Source: Pedobacter hartonius
GTDB lineage: Bacteria; Bacteroidota; Bacteroidia; Sphingobacteriales; Sphingobacteriaceae
DNA length: 64,000 nt
Reading direction: 5' to 3'
Assembly: GCF_900107535.1 (NCBI RefSeq)
Contig: NZ_FNRA01000009.1
Coordinates: 1-64,000, forward strand
This document shows positions 15,082 through 24,073 of the stretch, in pieces. The notes beneath the pieces are model-generated. The model was not told the DNA's origin and searched no databases. It saw nothing but the letters and a program-made list of their open reading frames with translations. Each line of letters starts with the position of its first letter. Position 1 is the stretch's first letter. The position numbers were made by a program, and so were the translations under genes.

Positions 15082-17361
15082 ATGACAAAGAATAGAATTT
15101 TATCGCTGATAGCCGGGATTTCGCTGATCAGCAGTATCCCGGCGTCAACAATATCAGCACAGACAACGGAAAAGTTAGCATCGCTTACCAAATACGTAGA
15201 CCCATTCATCGGCTCAGTGGGCCACGGACACGTATTTGTTGGCGCAAATGTTCCTACAGGAGCAGTACAGTTAGGCCCTTCGCAGATCATGCAGTCCTGG
15301 GATGAGTTTAATGGATGGGACTGGTGCAGCGGCTACAATTACATCAGTAAGGAGATCCTTGGATTTTCGCATACCCATTTAAGCGGTACCGGTATTGGTG
15401 ATTTAAACGATGTCCTGATTGTTCCGGCCAACGGCGAAGTGCAGCTGACTCCTGCTAAATTCAACAACATGGCCAGCGGTTACGGCTCTTTTTTCTCTAA
15501 AGACAGTGAAGTGGCCAAACCGGGTTATTACAGTGCCTACCTGGATAAGTATAAAGTGAAAGCTGAACTGACAGCCACTAAAAGAGTTGGTTTCCACCGT
15601 TACCATTACGAAAAAACCGATAATGCGCATTTACTGTTAGACCTGGATTTTAGTATGTTATGGGACAAAACAGTGGCCTCTTCTATTACACAGGTAAACG
15701 ACAGTACTTTTACAGGCTACCGTTATTCTACAGGATGGTCAAAAGATCAGCGTATATTTTTCGCTATCGTGCTCTCAGTTCCGGTAACCAAAGCACAGCT
15801 ATACGTTGGCACCAATCCTGATTCCGGAAAGGAAGTAAAAGGTGTTGGGACTAAAGCGGCACTGTTCTTTGATGCGGTAAAAAATCCTGATATTGAAGTA
15901 AAGGTGGGCATCTCTCCGGTAAGTACCGAAAATGCACGGGCGAATATAGCGGCCGAAGCCCCGAAATGGAATTTTGATGAGGTGAAACAGGCTGCAGATC
16001 TTTCATGGAATAAGGTACTGAATAAGATTGTGTTTGAGGCTGATAAGTCGACCAAAACAGTGTTTTATACCGCCTTATACCATACATTTTTTTTACCTAC
16101 TATCTTTAACGACCATAATGGAGATTACCGGGGAACAGATAAAAAAGTATATACCAATCAGAAATTTACAAATTACACCACCTTCTCTTTATGGGATACA
16201 TACAGGGCATTGAACCCATTGATGACGGTGATCGAACCGGCAAAGGTGAAAGATATGGTGCATAGCCTTTTGGCAATCTATCAGCAGCAGGGTAAACTGC
16301 CGCTGTGGCCGCTGCAGGGAAGTGAAACCTTTTGCATGGTGGGTTACCCTTCAATCGCCGTAATTACTGATGCCTATTTAAAAGGACTGCTTTACCCTTC
16401 GGATGTTGCGCTCGCTTATAAAGCCATCAGAAGTACAGCAATGAAGCCGGAAATGGGAATCCAGTATGTGAAGAAACTGACCACGATTCCGGCCGAGAGC
16501 CTGAAGGAATCCGTAGCATGGGCTATGGAATATGCAATTGCCGACTGGGGTATCTCTAAAATGGCTGCAAAACTGGGCAAGAAAGAGGATGCACTGTATT
16601 TCGGTAAAAGAGCCAGACTTTATGAAAAGTACTACAATGCCAAAGAAGGACACTTTGTAGGCAAATTAGCTAACGGAAACTGGAATTTACCGTTTGATCC
16701 TATAGATGCCAAACCCGGCAAAAGTGATTATACTGAGGGCAATGGATGGCAATATACCTGGCTGGTTCCGCAGGATGCACCCGGGTTGATCAGGCTCAAT
16801 GGTGGCGACAAGGCCTTTACCACTAAGCTGGACCACTTTTTCACGATGTCATCTCAAATGAAAAATGCCCCGAACGATGTTACCGGATTGATCGGGCAGT
16901 ATGCACATGGAAATGAGCCGAGTCATCATGTTGCTTATTTGTATAACTACGCAGGCCAGCCCTGGAGAACAGCAGAGGTGGTAAGGGATGTGATGAACAA
17001 GTTTTACACTACAGAAAAAGACGGTATTTGTGGTAATGAGGATGCCGGACAGATGAGCGCATGGTATGTGCTGTCTTCTATGGGTTTCTATTCTATGAAC
17101 CCGATGAGCGGCGTCTACGTGATCGGCTCCCCTGTGATGGATAAAGCAACGATCAGCGTGGGCAGCAAGAAGTTTACGATCAATGTAGAGAACCAGGGCA
17201 GGAAAAACATATACATACAGAAGATCCTGATGAACGGAAAACCATATACGAAATCGTACATCAGGCATACCGACCTGGTGAAAGGCGGAACAATGACTTT
17301 TTATATGGGGAATAAACCTTCTGCAACTTTTGGTATAAGTAAAGTCGACAGACCGTTATAA
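15082..17361 (+). CDS. GH92 alpha-mannosidase (PUL 1)
   Basis: The 759-aa protein has a signal peptide (ends at about residue 27, TISAQ) and full GH92 features: YVDPFIGSVGHGHVFVGA near the N-terminus, GFSHTHLSGTG, the catalytic segment HGNEPSHH with Glu612 as expected general acid, and GNEDAGQMSAW (Glu653, Asp654) for the calcium and water-activating site. GH92 enzymes are calcium-dependent exo-alpha-mannosidases, often alpha-1,2, acting on N-glycans or fungal mannan. It is separated from the nuclease gene by 607 bp, so it may have its own promoter. A strong terminator follows. Confidence 0.93.
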   Translation: MTKNRILSLIAGISLISSIPASTISAQTTEKLASLTKYVDPFIGSVGHGHVFVGANVPTGAVQLGPSQIMQSWDEFNGWDWCSGYNYISKEILGFSHTHLSGTGIGDLNDVLIVPANGEVQLTPAKFNNMASGYGSFFSKDSEVAKPGYYSAYLDKYKVKAELTATKRVGFHRYHYEKTDNAHLLLDLDFSMLWDKTVASSITQVNDSTFTGYRYSTGWSKDQRIFFAIVLSVPVTKAQLYVGTNPDSGKEVKGVGTKAALFFDAVKNPDIEVKVGISPVSTENARANIAAEAPKWNFDEVKQAADLSWNKVLNKIVFEADKSTKTVFYTALYHTFFLPTIFNDHNGDYRGTDKKVYTNQKFTNYTTFSLWDTYRALNPLMTVIEPAKVKDMVHSLLAIYQQQGKLPLWPLQGSETFCMVGYPSIAVITDAYLKGLLYPSDVALAYKAIRSTAMKPEMGIQYVKKLTTIPAESLKESVAWAMEYAIADWGISKMAAKLGKKEDALYFGKRARLYEKYYNAKEGHFVGKLANGNWNLPFDPIDAKPGKSDYTEGNGWQYTWLVPQDAPGLIRLNGGDKAFTTKLDHFFTMSSQMKNAPNDVTGLIGQYAHGNEPSHHVAYLYNYAGQPWRTAEVVRDVMNKFYTTEKDGICGNEDAGQMSAWYVLSSMGFYSMNPMSGVYVIGSPVMDKATISVGSKKFTINVENQGRKNIYIQKILMNGKPYTKSYIRHTDLVKGGTMTFYMGNKPSATFGISKVDRPL

Positions 17362-17382
17362 TTCAGACATTTAGATAACAAT

Positions 17383-17428
17383 AAAATCCCGGCCTTGTTT
17401 TCTCAAACAGGACTGGGATTTTGTTTTT
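17383..17428. terminator. Rho-independent terminator after the GH92 gene
   Basis: The arms AAAATCCC and GGGATTTT enclose a second stem (CCTTGTTT against AAACAGG with one bulge) and a TCTC loop, followed by TTTTGTTTTT. It lies between the convergent GH92 and GIN-domain genes and can serve both. Confidence 0.85.
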
Positions 17429-17452
17429 GAACCTATTGTCATTCGGGAGGTA

Positions 17453-18014
17453 TTATTTTGACTGCTTCTTTACCAGATTGATATGACCACGGTCTTTTTT
17501 AGCCCTGGTGATTTCAGGATGACCGATAACAGACACCGTAGAACTGGCATGCAGATCAGTATGCAGGAATGAGATGCAGTTTAACTTTGCAGTGGAGCTT
17601 CCGCCCATTCTTATGTCAATATTATTTGCAGATAAAGCAGCAGCATCAATCCGCCCGCTTCCACCAGCCTGGATGGAGAAATGTTGGACTGTACCTTTTA
17701 AGCTGACCGTTGAAGACCAGGTTAAACCAGGCTTCGTTTTTGTTCCTGACTGTCAGGCAGCCATTGATCACCACACATTCTATGTAGGGCATGAACTTTT
17801 CATCCGCTTCAATCACAATGTTGTTCTCATTACCTGCAACAAGCACAATATCTGAAGAACTCTTTAACCTCAGGGCCGAATAACTACCAATGGGAATGGT
17901 GGTTTTGCTGTATACCCCGCTCCCGCTGATGGCCTGGCCATAAGAGATGTCAGGATATAGAAACTGCAGAAAGAGAATAAAGAATATTACGGATAGGGTT
18001 GCTTTTTTATACAT
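17453..18014 (-). pseudogene. GIN-domain (DUF2807) secreted protein, frameshifted
   Basis: The frame from ATG 18014 gives a signal peptide (to SYGQ) and a DUF2807-like start (IPIGSYSALRLKSSSDIVLV), but terminates at 17646. The rest is intact in another frame: GGSGRIDAAALSANNIDI, then HTDLHASSTVSVIGH, to a stop at 17453-17455. The join falls in a run of four A (plus-strand T run at 17696-17699), where removing one A restores CTT AAA GGT ACA. The middle also seems shorter than usual, so a deletion may accompany the shift. The intact product would be about 186 aa, a periplasmic or surface beta-helix protein. A sigma-54-like promoter and paired sites lie upstream, mirroring the gene at 24074. Confidence 0.65.
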
Positions 18015-18046
18015 GATGAATTGTTTTAGAATTTACAGGGCTGTTC

Positions 18047-18061
18047 CCAATCCTGATGCCA
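18047..18061 (-). promoter_or_regulatory. Sigma-54-like -24/-12 promoter of the left GIN gene
   Basis: On the minus strand the sequence is TGGCATCAGGATTGG, close to TGGCAY-N5-TTGC, with GG-N10-GG spacing (-24 GG at 18060-18059). The predicted start is about 20 bp ahead of the ATG at 18014. The right-hand GIN gene has a matching element, and in both genes the -24 lies exactly 64 bp from the proximal enhancer-like site. Confidence 0.55.
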
Positions 18062-18123
18062 ATCCAAAATACAAGGCTAATTGTACCTGTAAACAGCTTT
18101 ATGATGAGAATTTAATATCCTAA

Positions 18124-18161
18124 TGTTCGTTATCGGACAATGGCGCGCGCGCTTGCGGACA
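18124..18161 (-). promoter_or_regulatory. Paired enhancer-like sites upstream of the left GIN gene
   Basis: The proximal site on the plus strand is TGTTCGTTATCGGACA (18124-18139). The distal site is CGCGCGCTTGCGGACA (18146-18161), which keeps only the GGACA half. They start 22 bp apart, two helical turns. The same spacing and motif occur at 23904-23941. Confidence 0.6.
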
Positions 18162-18313
18162 GATTTTTTCAAAGAGTTTTTATTCTATCTTTTAAGTTTT
18201 TCTCTTTCAAAAGTAGTTTGCATCGTATGTATTGTTCCTCAGTTTTCGCCTGGAAACAATAAATATCAACACATCCCCCTTCGTGAAATGAATTGCTAAT
18301 TAGATTTTTAATA

Positions 18314-18337
18314 CTAATAATATTAGCATTACATTTG
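18314..18337 (+). promoter_or_regulatory. imuA promoter with a palindrome in the spacer
   Basis: TACATTTG at 18330-18337 is an exact -7 box (TAnnTTTG). Directly upstream CTAATA-A-TATTAG (18314-18326) is a palindrome with 6-bp arms in the -33/-7 spacer, the position expected of a repressor operator. Damage-inducible imuABC cassettes are usually controlled by LexA or an analogue, so this is the leading operator candidate. No regulator gene is adjacent. Confidence 0.5.
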
Positions 18338-18383
18338 CAGTACAACATCGGTTTAAAACGTTTTAAACTAAGTATTCGGAGAT

Positions 18384-19148
18384 ATGGAAGGGGAAATGAA
18401 CGGACACAGCAGTATCAATAATTCACAACAGGACATCATCAGTCAGCTGCGAAAAGACATACTGACCTTACAGGGGATTAAACCTGCTGAGGGCAGTGCC
18501 GGAGCTTTCGGCCTGGGGCCTGCTGAGCTGGCCTTTCCCAATGGTGTCTGTCCTGCGGGAGCCATACATGAATTTCTGATTGCAGCACCTGAACATGAGG
18601 CCAGCTCTGCCGGCTTTTTATCAGGATTGCTTAATGTGCTGATGCAGAGCGGTAGTTCCTGCTTATGGATCAGTACCTCCAGAACGCTTTTCCCCCCGGC
18701 ATTACAGGCCTTCGGCGTTGAGCCGGACAGGATCATCTTTGTGGATCTGCAGCGGGAACGGGATGTGCTCTGGGTAATGGAAGAAGCACTGAAATGCGAG
18801 GGACTGACTGCTGTTGTTGCAGAGCTGAGGGACATCAATTTTGCACAGTCAAGAAGATTGCAGCTGGTGGTTGAAAAAAGTAAAGTGACAGGTTTTATAC
18901 TTCGTGCCGACCCCAATAAAGTTAGCTCTACGGCATGTGTTGCCCGATGGCGGATCACGCCCCTGCCCAGTGAACTGGAAGAAGGCATGCCGGGGGTTGG
19001 TTTTCCCCGCTGGAATGTAGAGCTGTTAAAAGTACGTAATGGTAACCCCGGAAGCTGGAAGATGGAATGGGCTGAAGGACGTTTTAAACCTGTTAAAGAA
19101 TTGAATGAAGGAGCTGTTATCGTACAGTTAAACAGAAACGCCGGATAG
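18384..19148 (+). CDS. imuA: ImuA-like RecA-related protein of the mutagenesis cassette
   Basis: The 254-aa protein resembles the SulA/RecA-like ImuA family: GAIHEFLIAAPEHEASSAGF near residues 54-75, CLWISTSRTLFPPALQAFGV, and a C-terminal extension ending in a beta-rich tail. ImuA has a RecA-like core without a full Walker A and recruits the error-prone machinery after DNA damage. The gene starts the tight operon imuA-imuB-dnaE2, with imuB beginning 2 bp after its stop. The assignment depends strongly on the operon, since ImuA proteins diverge quickly. Confidence 0.8.
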   Translation: MEGEMNGHSSINNSQQDIISQLRKDILTLQGIKPAEGSAGAFGLGPAELAFPNGVCPAGAIHEFLIAAPEHEASSAGFLSGLLNVLMQSGSSCLWISTSRTLFPPALQAFGVEPDRIIFVDLQRERDVLWVMEEALKCEGLTAVVAELRDINFAQSRRLQLVVEKSKVTGFILRADPNKVSSTACVARWRITPLPSELEEGMPGVGFPRWNVELLKVRNGNPGSWKMEWAEGRFKPVKELNEGAVIVQLNRNAG

Positions 19149-19150
19149 CT

Positions 19151-20650
19151 ATGCAAAAACGTTATGCCTCCATATGGTTCCCTTACCTGATCTCCAACTG
19201 GCTGGTGCTGCGACGGCCGGCACTAAAGGATACTGCTTTCGTGATTACGTCTGCCGAACGTGGTCGTGCCCTGGTCAAAGCCTTAAGCGAGCCTGCAAGG
19301 ACACAGGGTGTAACCGAAGGAATGTCGCTCGCTGATGCAAAGGCCATCGTCCCCGGCCTGCAGGTATTCAGCGATAAAGCCGGCCGTGAGGCCAGGTTAC
19401 TGCGCGCAATCGGGGAATGGTGCATCCGGTATACGCCTTTTGTTGCACTTGATCTGCCCGATGGCCTGATACTGGATACCAGCGGCTGCCCACATCTCTG
19501 GGGTGCTGAAGAAGACTACCTGAAAGAGATTGTCAGCAGGCTAAAAACATTGGGATACGAAGTACGGGCAGCAATTGCAGATACCATTGGAACGGCATGG
19601 GCCGTAGCGCGTTTCGGCGAAGAAACACGTGTGATTAACAGCGGGGAACAGGCTACGGCACTCCTCTCCCTGCCCCCTTCTGCCCTGCGCCTGGAAACGG
19701 TGGCATTGCAGCGCCTGCAGAAGCTCGGCCTGTACCAGATCAGCAGCTTTATTCATATGCCACGGGCTGTTCTGCGCCGCCGTTTTGGTGCAGACCTGCT
19801 GTTAAAACTCGCCCGGGCACTGGGCCAGGATGAGGAAAGGATACAGCCCCTGCAAATTATGCCCCCCTACCAGGAACGCTTGCCCTGCCTGGAGCCGATA
19901 AGGACTGCCATCGGAATTGAAATAGCGATTAAAAAACTTTTGGAAGCCCTGTGTAAGCGCTTGCAGGGCGAAGGAAAGGGCCTTAGGACAGCGGTGCTGA
20001 CTTGCTACCGGATAGACGGAAAGGTGATACAGGCAGAAATCGGCACAAATTCTCCCTCGCACCATATCACACACCTGTTCAAACTGTTTTTACTCAAAAT
20101 CCCCTCGATAGAACCAGCACTGGGTATAGAGCTTTTTGTAATGGAAGCGCCAAAAACAGAGGATGTATCCCCCCTGCAGGAAGCGCTGTGGATAGCTAAC
20201 CCCGGTCTGGATGACCAGGGCGTTTCAGAGTTACTGGACCGGCTGGCAGTAAAAGTGGGTGCCCAGGCCATTCACCGGTATTTGCCCGATGAACATTTCT
20301 GGCCGGAAAGGTCGCTAAAACCCGCAGCTTCGATCCAGGAAAAGACAACTGTTCCCTGGAAAACCAGCCGCCCGCGCCCAACACAGTTGCTGGCCATGCC
20401 AGTACCGATAGAGGTCTCTGCACCGATCCCGGATTATCCACCCATGCTTTTCATTTACAAGGGTAAACGGCACATGATAAAAAAAGCGGATGGCCCTGAA
20501 AGGATTGCACAGGAATGGTGGCTGCAGCAGGGTGAACACCGGGATTACTATTATGTTGAGGACGAGGATGGGCAGCGCTACTGGCTGTTCCGCTCAGGGC
20601 ATTATTCAGAACAGGGTTCACAATGGTTTATACACGGATTTTTTGCATAG
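19151..20650 (+). CDS. imuB: ImuB, non-catalytic Y-family polymerase homologue
   Basis: The 499-aa protein has a Y-family fold from its N-terminus (MQKRYASIWFPYLISNWLVL) with a conserved GRALVKALSEPARTQGVTEGM block and the little-finger region (about 240-350). The acidic residues of active Y-family polymerases are absent: the N-terminal DxD position reads FPYL, and the DE position reads LILDTSGCPHLWG. This is the known condition of ImuB, which acts as an adaptor linking ImuA, DnaE2 and the sliding clamp. QLLAMPV at about residue 414 resembles a beta-clamp-binding motif. The final 60 residues, rich in Trp and Tyr, are typical of ImuB C-termini. Confidence 0.88.
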   Translation: MQKRYASIWFPYLISNWLVLRRPALKDTAFVITSAERGRALVKALSEPARTQGVTEGMSLADAKAIVPGLQVFSDKAGREARLLRAIGEWCIRYTPFVALDLPDGLILDTSGCPHLWGAEEDYLKEIVSRLKTLGYEVRAAIADTIGTAWAVARFGEETRVINSGEQATALLSLPPSALRLETVALQRLQKLGLYQISSFIHMPRAVLRRRFGADLLLKLARALGQDEERIQPLQIMPPYQERLPCLEPIRTAIGIEIAIKKLLEALCKRLQGEGKGLRTAVLTCYRIDGKVIQAEIGTNSPSHHITHLFKLFLLKIPSIEPALGIELFVMEAPKTEDVSPLQEALWIANPGLDDQGVSELLDRLAVKVGAQAIHRYLPDEHFWPERSLKPAASIQEKTTVPWKTSRPRPTQLLAMPVPIEVSAPIPDYPPMLFIYKGKRHMIKKADGPERIAQEWWLQQGEHRDYYYVEDEDGQRYWLFRSGHYSEQGSQWFIHGFFA

Positions 20651-20657
20651 GTTGAAG

Positions 20658-23600
20658 ATGAGTTATACAGAATTACAGGTTACCAGCAACTTCAGCTTTC
20701 TGAGAGGAGGCTCGCACCCCGAAGAACTCGTGCAGCAGGCCCTTAATTTTGGCTATACCAAAATTGCCATTACTGACCGGAATACGCTTGCCGGTGTAGT
20801 GCGTGCCTATGCCGCCGCAAAAGGAAAACCCATCAGGATTATTCCCGGCGCCCGGCTGGACCTGCTGGACGGACCGCCGCTACTGGCCTACCCTACGGAT
20901 AAAGAGGCTTACACCAGGCTTTCGGCATTGCTGACTACCGGGAACCTGCGCGCCGAAAAAGGCGACTGCCACCTGTATCAGGCAGATGTGTTCCAACATG
21001 CAGCAGGAATGAAATTTATTGCAATCCCTCCATCAGTATTAAGTGCAGATTTCGATTTTGACCCTGCATTCAGGCAGCAGCTGCAGGTTTACAGGGAAGC
21101 CTTAGGTAAGTCGCTCTACCTGGCGGCTATCCGCTCTTACCAGGGTGACGACCACAAAAGGCTGTTCAGGCTGTCACAACTCTCCGAAACGTTGGACATC
21201 CCCATGGCAGCCACCAACGATGTACATTACCATCATCCCGAACGCCGTGAGCTGCAGGATATTTTAACCTGTGTAAGGGAAAAATGTACCATCTATACCG
21301 CTGGTTTCAGGCTGCACCAGAATGCAGAGCGCCACCTTAAACCTATTCCTGAAATGATCCGCCTGTTTAGTCAGTACCCTGAAGCGATCAGGCATGCACA
21401 GGACATTGCCGATGCCTGCCTGTTTTCACTCGGCAGTTTGAAATACGAATACCCTGAGGAGCTGACTACCGGAGGCCGTACCCCGCAGGAAGAACTGACT
21501 ATGCTGAGTTGGCAGGGCGCAAAAGAACATTTTGCGAACGGCATACCGGAGAAGATTTCTACGGCCATCAATTATGAACTTTCCTTTATAAAGGAGATGA
21601 ACTATGCCCCTTATTTCCTGACCGTATATGATATTGTGCGTTTTGCAAGGGAAAAAGGAATCCTCTGCCAGGGACGGGGCTCTGCAGCAAATTCTACCAT
21701 CTGTTATTGCCTGGGCATCACTTCTGTAGACCCCACCAAATTCGACCTCCTGTTTGAGCGTTTCATCTCTTCGGCACGTAATGAGCCGCCGGATATTGAT
21801 GTGGATTTTGAGCATGAACGCCGGGAGGAGGTGATCCAGTATATTTATACCAAGTACGGGCGCGACCGGGCAGCAATCGTAGCTACGGTTACCCAACAGC
21901 ACCAGAAGGGCGCCATCCGTGATGTGGGCAAAGCAATGGGACTGTCTGTAGATACCGTTAACCGTCTTTCCGGTGCCATCTGGAAGTTCACTGATGAGTG
22001 GTTTGAACCGGAGCGCATCTTGGAGCAGGGACTAAATCCTGATGACCCCCACCTGCGCAAGGTACTGGAGCTGACCGGCCAGATGACTGGCTTTCCACGC
22101 CAGCTGGGCCAGCATACCGGTGGGTTTGTGATTACACAGGGTAAACTGTCAGATCTTTGCCCTATCCTGAATGCACGTATGGACAACCGCACGAACATAG
22201 AATGGAATAAAGATGATATTGATGCCCTTGGCTTCCTGAAGATCGATGTGCTGGCGCTGGGCATGCTTACCTGTATCCGCAAGGCATTTGACCTGGCAAA
22301 AAAACACTACAACCTTGACCTTACACTGGCCAATATTAAACAGGATGACCCTAAGGTGTATGAGATGATCAGTCATGCGGATACCCTGGGGGTTTTCCAG
22401 ATCGAAAGCCGCGCGCAGATGTCTATGCTGCCAAGGCTCCGCCCCAAATGTTTTTATGACCTGGTGATCGAGGTAGCCATTGTGAGGCCGGGACCAATCC
22501 AGGGAGACATGGTGCACCCCTATTTACGGCGCAGAAATGATGAGGAAAAAGTTACATATCCGTCACCTGAACTGGAAAAAATCTTACACCGAACTTTAGG
22601 TGTACCTCTTTTCCAGGAGCAGGCCATGAAGATTGCCATTGTTGCCGCGGGCTTTACCCCTGCCGAAGCGGATGAACTGCGCCGCAGCATGGCTACGTTT
22701 AAACTTCAGGGACAAGTTACAAAGTTTGAACGCAAACTGGTGGATGGCATGGTGGCAAAAGGTTATGAGAAAAATTTTGCCATGCGCGTTTTCAAGCAGC
22801 TGGAAGGATTCGGCAGTTATGGTTTCCCGGAAAGCCATGCCGTTAGTTTTGCGCTGCTGGTATATGTCTCTTCCTGGATCAAATGTTATCAGCCCGATGT
22901 TTTTGCCGCATCCCTCCTCAACAGCATGCCCATGGGCTTTTACCAGCCGGCGCAGATCATCACCGATGCCAGGAAACACGGGGTTGAGGTACGGCCTGCG
23001 GATATCAATTATTCCACATGGGACAACCTGCTGGAAGAGAAATCCGGAGAGTTCTTTGCGCTGCGCCTTGGATTCCGTCAGGTCAATGGTGTTTCTGAAA
23101 CTGATATTGCAGCACTGGTAAATGGACGTTCTTCAAAATATACAACGATACATTCGCTGCTGGATGCGGGGGTATCACTGTCAGCCCTTGAAAAACTGGC
23201 CGATGCAGACGCATTCGGATCATTGGGACTGGACCGCCGTGAAGCATTATGGGAGGTAACGGCACTGGCCGATAAGCCCATTGTCCTATTTGCCGGGCAA
23301 CCTTCGGCAAGCACAACTGAGGCGCAGGTTTCCTTACCGCTGATGACGGCTTCGGAGAACGTTGTTCAGGATTACGCCGCTACTTCCCTGTCTTTAAAGG
23401 CACATCCGCTGAGTTTTTTAAGGGAGCAGCTACGCCTGCTGCACGTCCTGTCTACGAAGGAACTTACGGATGTGAAGGATGGCGCATTTATTAAGGTGGC
23501 CGGCTTAGTACTGGTGAGGCAAAGGCCGGGTACCGCCGGCGGGATATGTTTTATTACCTTAGAAGATGAAGACGGGATTGCCAACCTGGTGGTATTTAAA

Positions 23601-23882
23601 AACCTGTTTCATGAGTACAGGAAGGAAGTCCTTCAATCGAAACTACTGATGGTGGAAGGGAAACTGCAGCGCGAAGACGAGGTTGTCCATGTGGTTGTGA
23701 AACGCTGTTTTGACCTTTCCGGTCTTTTACAGGGGCTTACTCCGGCAGCATATAAAGATTTGCCAACAGTTAATTTATCAAATACGGATGAAAGGGCTCC
23801 TTTTCCGAATGCAGACAAGCGGAAGCAGGTAAGAACTGCTACACAACCTGAGATCTTCCCGGCATCAAGGGATTTTAAATAG
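20658..23882 (+). CDS. dnaE2: DnaE2 (ImuC), error-prone DNA polymerase III alpha
   Basis: The 1074-aa protein starts MSYTELQVTSNFSFLRGGSH with a PHP domain (about 1-200), then the polymerase palm with GRGSAANSTICYCLGIT and PDIDVDFEHERREEV carrying catalytic aspartates, a helix-hairpin-helix region, and a C-terminal OB fold (about 940-1010, FIKVAGLVLVRQRPGTAGG). It is shorter than replicative DnaE (about 1160 aa), as usual for DnaE2, which carries out mutagenic translesion synthesis with ImuA and ImuB. ATG 20658, 7 bp after the imuB stop, is used; the longer frame from 20490 overlaps imuB with no homologous content. Confidence 0.92.
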   Translation: MSYTELQVTSNFSFLRGGSHPEELVQQALNFGYTKIAITDRNTLAGVVRAYAAAKGKPIRIIPGARLDLLDGPPLLAYPTDKEAYTRLSALLTTGNLRAEKGDCHLYQADVFQHAAGMKFIAIPPSVLSADFDFDPAFRQQLQVYREALGKSLYLAAIRSYQGDDHKRLFRLSQLSETLDIPMAATNDVHYHHPERRELQDILTCVREKCTIYTAGFRLHQNAERHLKPIPEMIRLFSQYPEAIRHAQDIADACLFSLGSLKYEYPEELTTGGRTPQEELTMLSWQGAKEHFANGIPEKISTAINYELSFIKEMNYAPYFLTVYDIVRFAREKGILCQGRGSAANSTICYCLGITSVDPTKFDLLFERFISSARNEPPDIDVDFEHERREEVIQYIYTKYGRDRAAIVATVTQQHQKGAIRDVGKAMGLSVDTVNRLSGAIWKFTDEWFEPERILEQGLNPDDPHLRKVLELTGQMTGFPRQLGQHTGGFVITQGKLSDLCPILNARMDNRTNIEWNKDDIDALGFLKIDVLALGMLTCIRKAFDLAKKHYNLDLTLANIKQDDPKVYEMISHADTLGVFQIESRAQMSMLPRLRPKCFYDLVIEVAIVRPGPIQGDMVHPYLRRRNDEEKVTYPSPELEKILHRTLGVPLFQEQAMKIAIVAAGFTPAEADELRRSMATFKLQGQVTKFERKLVDGMVAKGYEKNFAMRVFKQLEGFGSYGFPESHAVSFALLVYVSSWIKCYQPDVFAASLLNSMPMGFYQPAQIITDARKHGVEVRPADINYSTWDNLLEEKSGEFFALRLGFRQVNGVSETDIAALVNGRSSKYTTIHSLLDAGVSLSALEKLADADAFGSLGLDRREALWEVTALADKPIVLFAGQPSASTTEAQVSLPLMTASENVVQDYAATSLSLKAHPLSFLREQLRLLHVLSTKELTDVKDGAFIKVAGLVLVRQRPGTAGGICFITLEDEDGIANLVVFKNLFHEYRKEVLQSKLLMVEGKLQREDEVVHVVVKRCFDLSGLLQGLTPAAYKDLPTVNLSNTDERAPFPNADKRKQVRTATQPEIFPASRDFK

Positions 23883-23903
23883 AGTGAGCGCAGCAAAATC
23901 CAC

Positions 23904-23941
23904 TGTTCGTTTATGGACGCGATTTTGTCCGTTATTGAACA
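23904..23941 (+). promoter_or_regulatory. Paired enhancer-like sites upstream of the right GIN gene
   Basis: The distal site is TGTTCGTTTATGGACG (23904-23919) and the proximal site is TGTCCGTTATTGAACA (23926-23941), starting 22 bp apart. The half-sites TGTTC/GGACA match those at 18124-18161. Both proximal sites read TGTCCG-N5-GAACA in the direction of their gene. The block follows dnaE2 but is too far from a T-tract to be its terminator. Confidence 0.6.
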
Positions 23942-24003
23942 GCCGAAAGTATTAATTTATCTTATCATATTAACTTTCAATGCCTTATGCTTTTATTTGT
24001 AAA

Positions 24004-24019
24004 TGGCAAAACTATTGTA
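24004..24019 (+). promoter_or_regulatory. Sigma-54-like -24/-12 promoter of the right GIN gene
   Basis: TGGCAAAACTATTGTA fits TGGCAY-N5-TTGCA with GG-N10-GT in place of GG-N10-GC. The first G of the -24 lies 64 bp past the proximal paired site, exactly as at the left GIN gene. The start would be near 24030, giving a leader of about 44 bp. Confidence 0.55.
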
Positions 24020-24073
24020 TTTGCAGAGATGAAATTAACAGATAAATAATTATATACACTTTACCCTACAAAC

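Noticed and set aside
18443..19156. Minus-strand ORF of 237 aa opposite imuA
   Set aside because: Antisense frame of imuA; low-complexity Ser/Pro/Leu composition and no domain.
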